DNA of 40,359 bases, taken from contig JAJTDF010000038.1 in assembly GCA_021294835.1 (NCBI GenBank), forward strand, positions 1-40,359. Reading direction: 5' to 3'. The notes under the pieces are model-generated. The model was given only the letters and a program-made list of their open reading frames with translations. It ran no database searches and was not told the origin of the DNA. Each line of letters opens with the position of its first letter. Positions within the stretch are counted from its first letter, which is position 1. Origin of the DNA: Planctomycetaceae bacterium. GTDB lineage: Bacteria > Planctomycetota > Phycisphaerae > Phycisphaerales > UBA1924. The translations under genes and the position numbers were made by a program. This document shows, piece after piece, positions 27,001 through 34,303 of this stretch.

Positions 27001-27635
27001 ATTTGGTCGCCCTCCAGCACGCCCGCGAGCAACTCGCCGACTTCGCCCGCGCCAATCCTCGTGGCGGCGTGGTCCTCCAGGCCGGCTGGTCGCCCACCTC
27101 CGCCACCGTGGATCTCACCGCCCACGCCGCCTCGCTTGGTCTGGTCGTCTGCGTCCGTACCGCGCTGGTCACCACGCCCGCGACGGTCGATGCCCTGATC
27201 GCCGCCGGCGTCGCCGTTATCACTGTGGACGAACACGCCGCGGACGCCGCCGGCTGGTGCGCCGTCACCGGTCGCAGCGAGCACGAGTTCCACTTGGCCC
27301 AGCAGGCTCTTGAACACCTGGCCACCTGCCGTCCGGTCGCCACCGGTGAAGATCTGGCCAACCGCTGGGCCATTCGCCGGCCCATCGTCATCCCGCGCAT
27401 GGCCCGTCGCGACGCCATCCTGCACCAGATCGAGGACTGGTACGACCGATCCATCCTCCGATTCGGCGGCGCGGTCATCGACCCGCCCGATTCTCCCGAA
27501 GCACCAAACGGCCTGGGCTCTGCTCCGGCCGCCGCGGGCGAGCGTCTCACCGCCCTTCCCCTCCCCGCGCTGGCCCGCGCCCGTGAGGCCCTGCTGCTTC
27601 GCCCGGCCACTCCCAACGGCGGAGCCTCCGCGTGA
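24003..27635 (+). CDS. Maf/DUF115-type glycosyltransferase fused to SpsF-like nucleotidyltransferase
   Basis: A 1210-residue multidomain protein. Residues ~1-580 are of the Maf (motility accessory factor, DUF115/MptE-like) type: GRPAVVVSAGPSLQRN near 278, then IATQTTLKTLLAAGIRPHFV and TALDFHE. Maf proteins attach nonulosonic acids to flagellin Ser/Thr. About 712-915 resembles SpsF/NeuA-like nucleotidyltransferases: TALQLTLARLLRSKRIDGCV, IAADPHA and LACYDCLLPNLDDLL. The last ~250 residues (GGVVLQAGWSP, VCVRTALVTTPATVDALIAAG, RPIVIPRM) look like a TIM-barrel radical-SAM domain but have no CxxxCxxC cluster motif; this is the weakest assignment. The start ATG 24003 is chosen because the upstream residues are Pro/Arg-rich. 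The next gene starts within its stop codon (GTGA). Confidence 0.78.
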   Translation: MHPGHPVPSPDTLTPFPGSDLFLAPGPGLTTLAETTASNPILDANLRALARTCAPLAVTLSQTQPHPGLAFVDTPDGAPAGVLTQWGLLGPGFGDAVERALCSRKRPLHEAAVLVEKVTAASCGIAVITGFACGYHVAEAARKLAHGGLVVVLETDLPLLRAVFERIDCTAWLDGGNVIVLTDPADEGALAHAISGVEHLVGMGVAVIDHPPSKARLGPDAARFVDRFVAVAKAARTTLITTLAQSSTTLRNLTQNLDHYTAAPGIADLAGVCAGRPAVVVSAGPSLQRNMRLLAQPGIAERVVIIATQTTLKTLLAAGIRPHFVTALDFHEISGRFYQGLTEQDVQGIQLVVEPKVNPAVTSAFPGVIRCCNDPFLDELLGRDLARNMGALPSGATVAHLAYYLARHLGCDPVAFIGQDLAFTDNLYYSAGAAIHDVWASELGPFTTLETREWERIARARNLLRTVPSHDGRPVYTDEQMSTYLVQFQRDFKIDAARGLTVIDATEGGAVKHGAAPMPLAEFLRRYVPADAPPIPSLLPAAAVGSGDQDPVARRRAVRQRVRELISDVRRVRTGSAEAVKLLQQMLEHHADQPRVNTLIDRLDSVRARVTAIRPAFTLVERLNQRGVYNRVRTDRSIYTDTSLDPFSVQRRQIERDIANIDSIIHAADHLTDILDSAARVLDGAPKITREALAVDAGLPQAGTGPARPAAVIAVVACLTPDARDWASPLPDGRTALQLTLARLLRSKRIDGCVVIAADPHAARAAAGALADARVGGRPITFASATRGTHLPSDLLAASAALTPDQWRGGPLALACYDCLLPNLDDLLAALNAVGLPAKGDSAALLVGGHWGLIDPALCDEIIARYREDPSGHRLTFSQAAPGLVGCVLDVKLLADLQRTRPSSGVHCSVGGLLSYVPVAPAADPIARSTCVPVPPVVRDALIGCELTPARCGAILTALQQAGVDPHTADAKAIAGALTADRLAAAGLPPQTLHLHEQADLVALQHAREQLADFARANPRGGVVLQAGWSPTSATVDLTAHAASLGLVVCVRTALVTTPATVDALIAAGVAVITVDEHAADAAGWCAVTGRSEHEFHLAQQALEHLATCRPVATGEDLANRWAIRRPIVIPRMARRDAILHQIEDWYDRSILRFGGAVIDPPDSPEAPNGLGSAPAAAGERLTALPLPALARAREALLLRPATPNGGASA

Positions 27636-28399
27636 TCACTCCGCTCGGGTTGGTCATTCTCGCCCGCGCCGGCAGCAAGGGCGTGCCCGGCAAGAACATT
27701 GCCCCGGTCGCCGGCCGTCCGTGCATCGCGTGGAGCATCGACCACGCGCTGGCTGCGCAGCATGTCGGGGCCGTCGGCCCGGTCGCCGTCAGCACCGATG
27801 GTGCGGCCATCGCCAGCGTTGCTCGCGATCTGGGCGTTCCTGTCCTCTCCCGGTCGCCCGATCTCGCCTCCGACCGAGCCACTGTGGATGCCGCCGCCCG
27901 CGAGGCTCTCGCTCAGCTTGAGGCCGCCCACGGTCCGCTCGCCGGGTTGGTGATCCTCTATGGCAACGTGCCGGTTCGCCCCGCCGGGCTGATCGAGCGT
28001 GCGGTGGACGTGCTGCTGACCACCGGGTGCGACTCGGTGCAGAGCTACGCCCCGGTCGGCAAGCACCACCCGTGGTGGACCGCCCGCGTGCAGGCCGATG
28101 GGGCCGTCCGGCCCTGGGAGGGCGACGTGCTCAACCACGGGGTCTTCCGGCGGCAGGACCTTCCGCCCGCCCACATCCCCGACGGCGGCGTGCTGGTCGT
28201 CACCCGCGCGGCACTGCTGCTGCAATGCCCCGGCGCTGCGCCCGGTCCGCACCAGTTCTTCGGACGCGACCGTCGTGGTGTTCTGACTGCCGAGGGCGAT
28301 GTGATCGACATCGATTCTCCGATCGATCTGCTGGTTGCTGATGCCCTGCTTCGTCAGCGGGCCGGCCAGCCGACGGCGGCCGAGCCGGCAACCATCTGA
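27632..28399 (+). CDS. neuA: CMP-nonulosonate cytidylyltransferase (NeuA/LegF/PseF-like)
   Basis: Activates a nonulosonic acid with CTP to its CMP form. The signature LARAGSKGVPGKNIAPVAGRP is complete at residues 10-30, and GAVGPVAVSTD, PDLASDRATV and PDGGVLVVTRAA follow the family order. Length 255 is normal. The start is GTG 27632, overlapping the fusion gene's TGA by four bases (GTGA). It ends six bases before the NeuB-like gene. The substrate (sialic, legionaminic or pseudaminic acid) cannot be read from the sequence. Confidence 0.92.
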   Translation: MITPLGLVILARAGSKGVPGKNIAPVAGRPCIAWSIDHALAAQHVGAVGPVAVSTDGAAIASVARDLGVPVLSRSPDLASDRATVDAAAREALAQLEAAHGPLAGLVILYGNVPVRPAGLIERAVDVLLTTGCDSVQSYAPVGKHHPWWTARVQADGAVRPWEGDVLNHGVFRRQDLPPAHIPDGGVLVVTRAALLLQCPGAAPGPHQFFGRDRRGVLTAEGDVIDIDSPIDLLVADALLRQRAGQPTAAEPATI

Positions 28400-28405
28400 G
28401 CACTC

Positions 28406-29479
28406 ATGCGCATCGCACAGCGACACCTCGGGCCCGGGCACGAGCCCTACATCATCGCCGAACTGGGCGTCAACCACGACGGCTCGGTGGACAAGGCCCT
28501 CGCGCTGGTTGATGCCGCCGCTCGCGCCGGGGCCGACGCCATCAAGCTCCAACTGTTCCGCGCTGATCTGCTCATGAGCGCCGCCGCCCGTCTGGCTGCG
28601 TATCAGGCCGCCGCCGGGGAGCGTGACCCGGTGGAGATGCTCCGCCGGCTGGAACTCTCCGTGCACCAGATGGGCCCGATCGTCCAGCGGGCCCGCGCGC
28701 GCGGGCTGCACGCCATCGTCACCGTGTTCAGTCTGCCGCTGGTCGCTCAGGCCGAACTGCTGCCGTGGGACGCGTACAAGACCGCCTCGCCCGACATCGT
28801 TCACCGTCCGCTGCTGGAAGCCCTCGCCCGCACCGGCCGACCGCTGATCATCTCCACCGGGGCCGCGGAACTGGGCGAAGTCGGTCGCGCTCTGACGTGG
28901 CTGGCCGAGGCCGGCGCCGGACCGGATCGCACCGCCGTGCTGCAGTGCGTCAGCAGCTACCCGACGCCCCGCGAGGATGCCGAGCTCGGCGGGATCACCT
29001 CCCTGTGCGCTATCTGGCCTGGCGTCGTCGGCTACAGCGACCACACCGCCGAGACCGACACCGGCGCCCTGGCCGTCACCACCGGCGCCACCGTGCTTGA
29101 GAAGCATCTCACGCTTGACCGCACCGCAGCCGGACCCGATCACGCCGCCTCGCTGGACGAAGCCGGCCTGACCGAGTACGTCCAGCAGGCCCGCCAGGCC
29201 GCGGCCGGCCTTCGGGCCGGCGAGGGCATGAACAGCCAGCTGCCGGCGCGTCCCGGCAAGCGTGTGCTGGAGCGCGAGCGCGACGTGCGGGCTGTCTCAC
29301 GTCAGTCCATCACGGCCATCTGCGATCTGCCAGCCGGCACCGTGCTGCAGACGGAGCACCTGGCCTTCAAGCGTCCGGGCACGGGGCTGCTGCCGTTTGA
29401 GTTGCCCCGCGTGCTGGGCAAGCCGCTGACGCGGGCGGTTGCAGCCGACATGCCCGTCATGCCCGAGGACCTGGCGTGA
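28406..29479 (+). CDS. neuB: Nonulosonic acid synthase (NeuB/LegI/PseI family)
   Basis: Condenses an N-acyl hexosamine with phosphoenolpyruvate. The TIM-barrel motifs are intact: IIAELGVNHDGSVDKAL, DAIKLQLF, YKTASPDI, LQCVSSYPTP, VGYSDHT and EKHLTLDRTAAGPDH. The C-terminal SAF (antifreeze-like) domain is present (SRQSITAICDLPAGTVL, KRPGTGLLPFEL). At 357 residues it has full length. It begins at ATG 28406 and ends in a GTGA overlap with the NeuC-like gene. The context with NeuC and NeuA agrees with sialic or legionaminic rather than pseudaminic acid, since PseG-type hydrolases are not seen here. Confidence 0.95.
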   Translation: MRIAQRHLGPGHEPYIIAELGVNHDGSVDKALALVDAAARAGADAIKLQLFRADLLMSAAARLAAYQAAAGERDPVEMLRRLELSVHQMGPIVQRARARGLHAIVTVFSLPLVAQAELLPWDAYKTASPDIVHRPLLEALARTGRPLIISTGAAELGEVGRALTWLAEAGAGPDRTAVLQCVSSYPTPREDAELGGITSLCAIWPGVVGYSDHTAETDTGALAVTTGATVLEKHLTLDRTAAGPDHAASLDEAGLTEYVQQARQAAAGLRAGEGMNSQLPARPGKRVLERERDVRAVSRQSITAICDLPAGTVLQTEHLAFKRPGTGLLPFELPRVLGKPLTRAVAADMPVMPEDLA

Positions 29480-30726
29480 GCGGCGCACGGCGTGCCAAGG
29501 CGAAGCCGGCGAGCATCATGGTCGTCACCGGCTCGCGGGCGGAGTTCGGCCTGCTGGCGCCCGTGATGCGTGCCATCGACCGTCACCCCCAGCTCGCGCT
29601 GCAGGTCGCGGCGGCTGGCAGCCACCTGCTGGGTTCGCAGCCCACGCTCGCCGAGGTACGGGCCAGCTTTCCGGTCGCCGCCACCGTACCGATGCAACGC
29701 GCCCGGTCCACTCGTTCGCGCCGGGCCGATGCGTTGGCCGTTGCCCGGGGCATTGCCGGCTTCACCAAGGTGATGGATCGGCTGGAGCCCGACGCGGTGC
29801 TGGTGCTCGGCGACCGCATCGAGGCGTTTGCTGCTGCGACCGCTGCGGCGTTGCGGGGCGTGGTCGTTGCCCATGTGCACGGAGGGGACCGTGCCGAAGG
29901 CATCGCTGATGAATCGATGCGGCACGCGATCAGCAAACTGGCGCATGTGCACTTTGCCGCCAGCGCCCAGTCTGCCGCGAGATTGGCCCGCATGGGCGAG
30001 CACGCGTGGCGGATCCACTGTTCGGGCTCACCGGGTATTGACGATCTGGCCCGCATCCCGGCCCTCCCTTCTGCCCGCTGGGTGCAACTGGGTTGCCCTC
30101 GCGTGGTCATCCTGCTGCATCCGGCGGGCCTGAGCGAGCGGCAGGAGCAGCGTACCGCGTTGGCATGCCTGCGGATGGCGATGCACGTGCAGCCGGCGGC
30201 GGTGCGTCCCGGCGATCTGGTCGGTTCGCCGCCCCGCCCGCTGTGGCTGGCGCCCAACGCTGACGCCGGACGCGAGACCATCGTCTACGTCCAGCGTGTC
30301 GCGGCCGGGGCGGGCGTGGTCACCGCGTGCGAGCATCTGCCCCGGGCCGAGTTTGTCGGCCTGCTCAAGCGGATGGCCCGCGACTGCGCCGCCGGTCGCC
30401 CGGCGGCACTGATCGGCAACTCCTCCGCGGGGCTGATCGAGGCTTCGGCGCTGGGTGTGCTGGTGATCAACGTGGGGCCGCGGCAGGCGGGTCGACAGCG
30501 CGCGGGGCGGATGGCGGAGGTGCCCAGCATCGAAGGCCGGGGCTGGCAGGACGCGGTTCGGCGGATTGAGCGGTGGACCAGCCCCGGCTCACAGTCCGGC
30601 TCGCGACGCCCTCACCCGTACGGCGATGGGCATGCGGGCGAACGCATCGCTGAGGCGCTCGCCGGGTTGCGGCTTGATGATCCGGCTTCGGTCGCCCGGC
30701 TGATCCGCAAGCAGAACGCCGACTGA
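29476..30726 (+). CDS. neuC: UDP-GlcNAc 2-epimerase (hydrolysing), NeuC/LegG-like
   Basis: Would convert a UDP-N-acetylglucosamine-type donor to ManNAc-type sugar with loss of UDP. Family motifs: VVTGSRAEFGLLAPVMRAI, VLGDRIEAFAAA, HVHGGDRAEGIADESMRHAI, SGSPGIDD and GNSSAGLIEASALG followed by VINVGPRQAGRQRAGR. Length 416 is slightly above the family's ~380, with extra Arg/Ser-rich sequence near the C-terminus. The start is GTG 29476 inside the upstream stop codon. It is the last gene of the operon; beyond it lies a 10-bp direct repeat and the convergent prenyltransferase-fold gene. Confidence 0.93.
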   Translation: MSGARRAKAKPASIMVVTGSRAEFGLLAPVMRAIDRHPQLALQVAAAGSHLLGSQPTLAEVRASFPVAATVPMQRARSTRSRRADALAVARGIAGFTKVMDRLEPDAVLVLGDRIEAFAAATAAALRGVVVAHVHGGDRAEGIADESMRHAISKLAHVHFAASAQSAARLARMGEHAWRIHCSGSPGIDDLARIPALPSARWVQLGCPRVVILLHPAGLSERQEQRTALACLRMAMHVQPAAVRPGDLVGSPPRPLWLAPNADAGRETIVYVQRVAAGAGVVTACEHLPRAEFVGLLKRMARDCAAGRPAALIGNSSAGLIEASALGVLVINVGPRQAGRQRAGRMAEVPSIEGRGWQDAVRRIERWTSPGSQSGSRRPHPYGDGHAGERIAEALAGLRLDDPASVARLIRKQNAD

Positions 30727-30748
30727 CCGGGTGCGGGGGCCGGGCTTG

Positions 30749-30798
30749 CTTGGGCTCGCTTGGGCTTACTTGGGCTTACTTGGGCTTACTTGGGCTTG
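30749..30798. repeat. Five tandem 10-bp repeats (CTTGGGCTTA)
   Basis: Units CTTGGGCTCG, three CTTGGGCTTA and CTTGGGCTTG run head to tail, preceded by a partial copy at 30741-30748. The last units cover the stop codon (30786-30788) and the final codons of the leftward gene, encoding its VKPK end. Here two gene tails converge. Confidence 0.9.
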
Positions 30799-32408
30799 AC
30801 CGGTCCGGAGTTGCCGACGGCGTGCTGCAGGGCGATCAGGCCGTAGGCCGTGATCAGCACCGGGTTGTTCTCCATCCAGCGGTCGTCCAGAGCCTTGAAC
30901 GAGCCATCGGGGTTCTGCAGGGCGACCAGGCGTTCGACGATCGCTTGCCGCCAGTCGATGGTCACCGTGCCCTCAGTGGCCCAAGCGTTCTCGGCGGTGT
31001 GCACGCGAAGGGGCGTGTCGCCCACCTTCAGGCTGCCGCCGGGGCCGATGAGCGCCATGAGGGGGGTGGCCTGGTCGTCCTTGGCGGTGTAGAGGATGAT
31101 GTCGCGGCTGCCCGAGGCTGGGCTGCCACCCGAGGGTGCAGCGGTGGGGATGTCCAGCAGCACGCCGACATCGGGGTCATCGGCGTTCTTGCGCAGCGCG
31201 GCGACGGCCGCCCGCACCTGCTCGTGGGTCACGCTGGCGGGCACGTCGCGGAGCACCAGCGAGTTGCGGGGCTGGGCGAAGGCGCTGACGGCGATGGCCG
31301 GTTCGGCGGTCGCGTCCAGAGCGCGGGACATCATCAGCACGTAGTAGTAGAAGCCGTCGGTGCCGATGCCGGGGTTCTCGCGCATCGACCAGTTCTGCTG
31401 CATCCACCTGTGGGCCAGCACCACGCGCGGGTCGTTGCGGGTCAGGCCGGCGTAGATGTAGCTCTTGAACCCGGCGTAGGTCACGCTGCCGTAGGCCCGC
31501 AGCATGCTGACGCGTTCGCCGGTGGTGAGGGTTTCGTCGATGCGGCCGGCGAAGGAGTTGCCCTGGCCGACGGTCTTGTCGTTCTCGCTGGTGGCGTAGA
31601 TGAACCCACCCTGCTGGGAGCCCTTGGCGTAGGGCATGTCGTTGATCACCTTGCCGGTGGGGTCCTTCTCGGCCATCTGCATGCGCTGCAGGAAGATGAC
31701 CGCCCGCTGGAAGGCGGGGTCGTCTGAAGGCAGGCCCGAGTCGTGCCAGGCCTGGAGCGCGAAGGCGAGGTTGGAGATGTCGGGGCGGCCCCGGTTGCCG
31801 TACCCCAGCCCGCCGTAGTGCGGGTGTGAGGGCTCGACGGTCGACGGCGCTTCCTTGCCGCCGGCCCCGCCGACGCCGACCGGCTCGGTGGTGCCCCACT
31901 GGGAGCGCTTGAGGAACTCCTGCGCCGGCGCGATGGCGGCGCGGGCCTGGGGCGTGTTCATGCGGGCCAGGGCCGAGAGGGTGATGGCGGTGTTGTAACT
32001 GGGCAGGATGGTGTCGTAGATGCCGCCGTCGGGGCGGGCGAAGGAGAGGATGTAGCGGGCGCCGTTGGCGACGGCCGGATCGGCGCTGTCGATCCCCGGC
32101 TGGAGCAGCATGCCGTTGAGGACCAGCCCGGTGATCGCCGGCAGGTTGGGCATGGGCGAGCCCTTCTCGGGCACCGACCAGCCGCCGGTGGCCTTGTCTT
32201 GCGTGCGGCGGAGGTACTCAATCGCTCGCGCGATGGCGGCCTGGCCCCGGTCGCGGTAGCCGAGCGCGGGGGCCATGGCGGGGGCGGTGGCGGGGGTTGA
32301 AGCGGGGGTCGACTGGGTGTTCTGCAAAGCCAGCGCGGCGTTGGAGCCGGCGGCGAGCACGAGGAGCGAAGCAAGGCGGGGCAGGGTGGTGCGGAGCGTG
32401 CGGGTCAT
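30786..32408 (-). CDS. Secreted prenyltransferase/squalene-cyclase-fold repeat protein
   Basis: 540 residues with an N-terminal signal peptide (LASLLVLAAGSNAALAL). The body has the repeated aromatic/Gly motifs of alpha/alpha-barrel prenyltransferase-type repeats: GGWSVPEKG, DGGIYDTILPSYNTAITLSAL, QQGGFIYA, GSVTYAGFKSYIYAG and NPDGSFKALDDRW. The DxDD acid motif of true cyclases is absent, so a structural or binding role is more likely than terpene cyclisation; this fits the A-macroglobulin/prenyltransferase-repeat proteins common in planctomycetes. ATG 32408 is the start that preserves the signal peptide; upstream frame continues to 32582. Its stop lies inside a short tandem repeat. Confidence 0.78.
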   Translation of the reverse strand: MTRTLRTTLPRLASLLVLAAGSNAALALQNTQSTPASTPATAPAMAPALGYRDRGQAAIARAIEYLRRTQDKATGGWSVPEKGSPMPNLPAITGLVLNGMLLQPGIDSADPAVANGARYILSFARPDGGIYDTILPSYNTAITLSALARMNTPQARAAIAPAQEFLKRSQWGTTEPVGVGGAGGKEAPSTVEPSHPHYGGLGYGNRGRPDISNLAFALQAWHDSGLPSDDPAFQRAVIFLQRMQMAEKDPTGKVINDMPYAKGSQQGGFIYATSENDKTVGQGNSFAGRIDETLTTGERVSMLRAYGSVTYAGFKSYIYAGLTRNDPRVVLAHRWMQQNWSMRENPGIGTDGFYYYVLMMSRALDATAEPAIAVSAFAQPRNSLVLRDVPASVTHEQVRAAVAALRKNADDPDVGVLLDIPTAAPSGGSPASGSRDIILYTAKDDQATPLMALIGPGGSLKVGDTPLRVHTAENAWATEGTVTIDWRQAIVERLVALQNPDGSFKALDDRWMENNPVLITAYGLIALQHAVGNSGPVKPK

Positions 32409-32596
32409 GGGGAGGGTCTTTCGGGGGCGGGCGACGGCGGGGGGGGAGGCGCGGGCGAGGGACGAAGGTGGATACGTCCGGAACTGTGGTGCGGTGCGGC
32501 GGGTGGCGGTGCGGGTGCACACGCGCCGAACTGGTCGCCCCACACGGTAATCGCGCTGGCGGCGGGTCGGCCGGTTGCCCACCTTGGTCTGCCCAC

Positions 32597-32631
32597 AAAA
32601 ACAAACCCCCCGGCGGAGCGTGCCGCCGGGG
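32597..32631 (-). terminator. Rho-independent terminator of the esterase gene
   Basis: On the minus strand CCCCGGCGG and CCGCCGGGG form a perfect stem, followed by TTTGTTTTT. It lies 65 bp downstream of the esterase stop codon. Confidence 0.75.
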
Positions 32632-32695
32632 AGGAGTGGACGAAGGAATGTGGGCCGCGGGGTGCGATCGGTCCGGCCGGTGGTGCGGGCAACGC

Positions 32696-34171
32696 TCAGT
32701 TGCCCGGCTGCCAGTCGACCGGACGCTGGAAGAGCATCTGCAGGGCGCTGGGGAAGCGGCGGGCCCAGGTGGCCTCGTCGTGGGTGCCGTTGTTGTCCAG
32801 GATGACCTGCACGTTCAGGTCGGCGCCCTTGGCCTTGGCGGTGGCGAGCGTGCGGAACTCTTCGGTGGCCTCGCGGAAGCGGGTGTTGGCGTCGGCGTTG
32901 TCCGGACCGTCCCCCGCCTCCTTGCCGCCCATGGCGAAGTAGATCACCGGCGGGAACGCCGAGGCGGCGGCGAAGTGCCGCATCAGGGCTTTGTCGTTGT
33001 TGAGCAGGGGGAGGCTCTCCAGCAGCACCTTGCCGAACAGTTCGGGGTGCTTGACCGCGGCATGCAGGGCAATCGCGGCGCCCATGCTGGCCCCGCCGAT
33101 GGCGGTGTTCTGCGGGCCGGTCTTGGTGCGGAAGGCGCGGTTGACGCGGGGCATGACCTCGGTGACCAGGAAGTCCACGTAGCGGTCGCCCCGGGCCTCG
33201 ACGCCCTCGGCCACCGGCACGGGCGAGTACTCGCTGACGCGGGTGCGGCCGGAGTGCGGGATCGCGACGATGATCACGGGGACGATCTTGGCCTCGGCGA
33301 TCAGCCGGGTGGCGGTTTCGTCAGCGCCCCACTCGGCGGGGGTGCCGGGCATCTGCATGAACACGTTCTGGCCGTCCTGCAGATAGAGCACCGGGTAGGT
33401 CTGGTTGGCGTTGGCCGGGTTGTCATAGCCCTCGGGCAGCCACACCAGCACGTCACGCAGGGTGGCCACACCGCCGCCGGCGACCTGGAGGCGGCGAACC
33501 GTGCCGGTGGCCTTGATGTCGTAGTAGGGGTTGAGGTCCGGCCGGGCAGCGGCGGAGGGCCGCTGGTCGGCCCACTTGGGGACGACGAACTCGATCACGG
33601 GCTTCTCGCCGGGGGCGAGCTTGGAGATGTCCACCTTGGGCAGCGAGCGGTTCTCGATGTCGGCCAGGTCGGCGGAGACCTCGCAGGTATCCCAGTTGCC
33701 GCGGGTGAACTTGAAGGAGAGGGGAGCGTTGAGCTTGGGCTTGGGGAGGACGATTTGCCAGCGGAGGTCCGAACGGGAGGTGAGGACCTGGTTCTTGTCG
33801 CCCGGGTCCCAGCCGTTGTGGCTGGAGGCCAGGTGGATGGGCGAGTTGGCCGAGGCCAGCCCGGCTTCGTCCTTAACGACGATCACAAAGCCCTGCTCGA
33901 GGGTTTCGGGCTGGACCATTTTGGGCTCGGCGGCGGCGGGGGCGGGCTGCTTGGCGGGCTGCGCGAGTTCAGCGGCGGACGCCGTGGCCAGCGGCCGGGC
34001 CGAGGCCTGATCGGCGCGGCTGCCGGCGAGGGAGGCGGACTCGGTGCCGTAACGCTGGAGCATCTCAGCGCGGTTCTTGCGGGCGGCGTCGCGGTCCACC
34101 ATGAAGGCCAGACCGGCAACCACGGCGAGGGGACCGACGAGGAAGAGGGTGACGATGAGCTTGGTGTTCAT
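32696..34171 (-). CDS. Secreted or membrane-anchored esterase (PF00756-like)
   Basis: 491 residues. The N-terminal helix (IVTLFLVGPLAVVAGLAFMV) anchors or exports the protein; a ~60-residue Ala/Gln linker follows. Residues ~75-180 include NSPIHLASSHNGWDPGDK and LSFKFTRGNWDTCEV, a CBM20/CBM48-like starch-binding beta domain. The catalytic domain is esterase D/enterochelin-esterase-like: VLYLQDGQNVF, nucleophile elbow IGGASMGAAIAL (Ser), and the C-terminal GTHDEATWARRFPSAL carrying the catalytic His. This family hydrolyses acyl esters, often on carbohydrates. ATG 34171 is the chosen start. A terminator lies just downstream of it. Confidence 0.82.
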   Translation of the reverse strand: MNTKLIVTLFLVGPLAVVAGLAFMVDRDAARKNRAEMLQRYGTESASLAGSRADQASARPLATASAAELAQPAKQPAPAAAEPKMVQPETLEQGFVIVVKDEAGLASANSPIHLASSHNGWDPGDKNQVLTSRSDLRWQIVLPKPKLNAPLSFKFTRGNWDTCEVSADLADIENRSLPKVDISKLAPGEKPVIEFVVPKWADQRPSAAARPDLNPYYDIKATGTVRRLQVAGGGVATLRDVLVWLPEGYDNPANANQTYPVLYLQDGQNVFMQMPGTPAEWGADETATRLIAEAKIVPVIIVAIPHSGRTRVSEYSPVPVAEGVEARGDRYVDFLVTEVMPRVNRAFRTKTGPQNTAIGGASMGAAIALHAAVKHPELFGKVLLESLPLLNNDKALMRHFAAASAFPPVIYFAMGGKEAGDGPDNADANTRFREATEEFRTLATAKAKGADLNVQVILDNNGTHDEATWARRFPSALQMLFQRPVDWQPGN

Positions 34172-34303
34172 GGGGAACGGGCGGACGAAACGTGGTGGAC
34201 TCGGAAAGCGAACGGATCGGCAAAACGCGTTATCTGGCAAGGATATCGCGGGTGGGGTGGCGGTGGCGGTCGGGAGGTGTCAGGGGGTGGAGTGATGGCA
34301 GCA

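Noticed and set aside
23772-27425. Upstream extension of tdh reading frame to 1581 codons
   Set aside because: The extra region is antisense to the Maf fusion and looks Gly/Asp-rich; the Tdh start at 23771 fits the family.
30727-30798. Replication origin with iterons
   Set aside because: The 10-bp repeats lie at a skew change, but there is no dnaA, no good DnaA-box and no AT-rich segment, and the repeats overlap a gene end. It is kept only as an open possibility in the skew finding.
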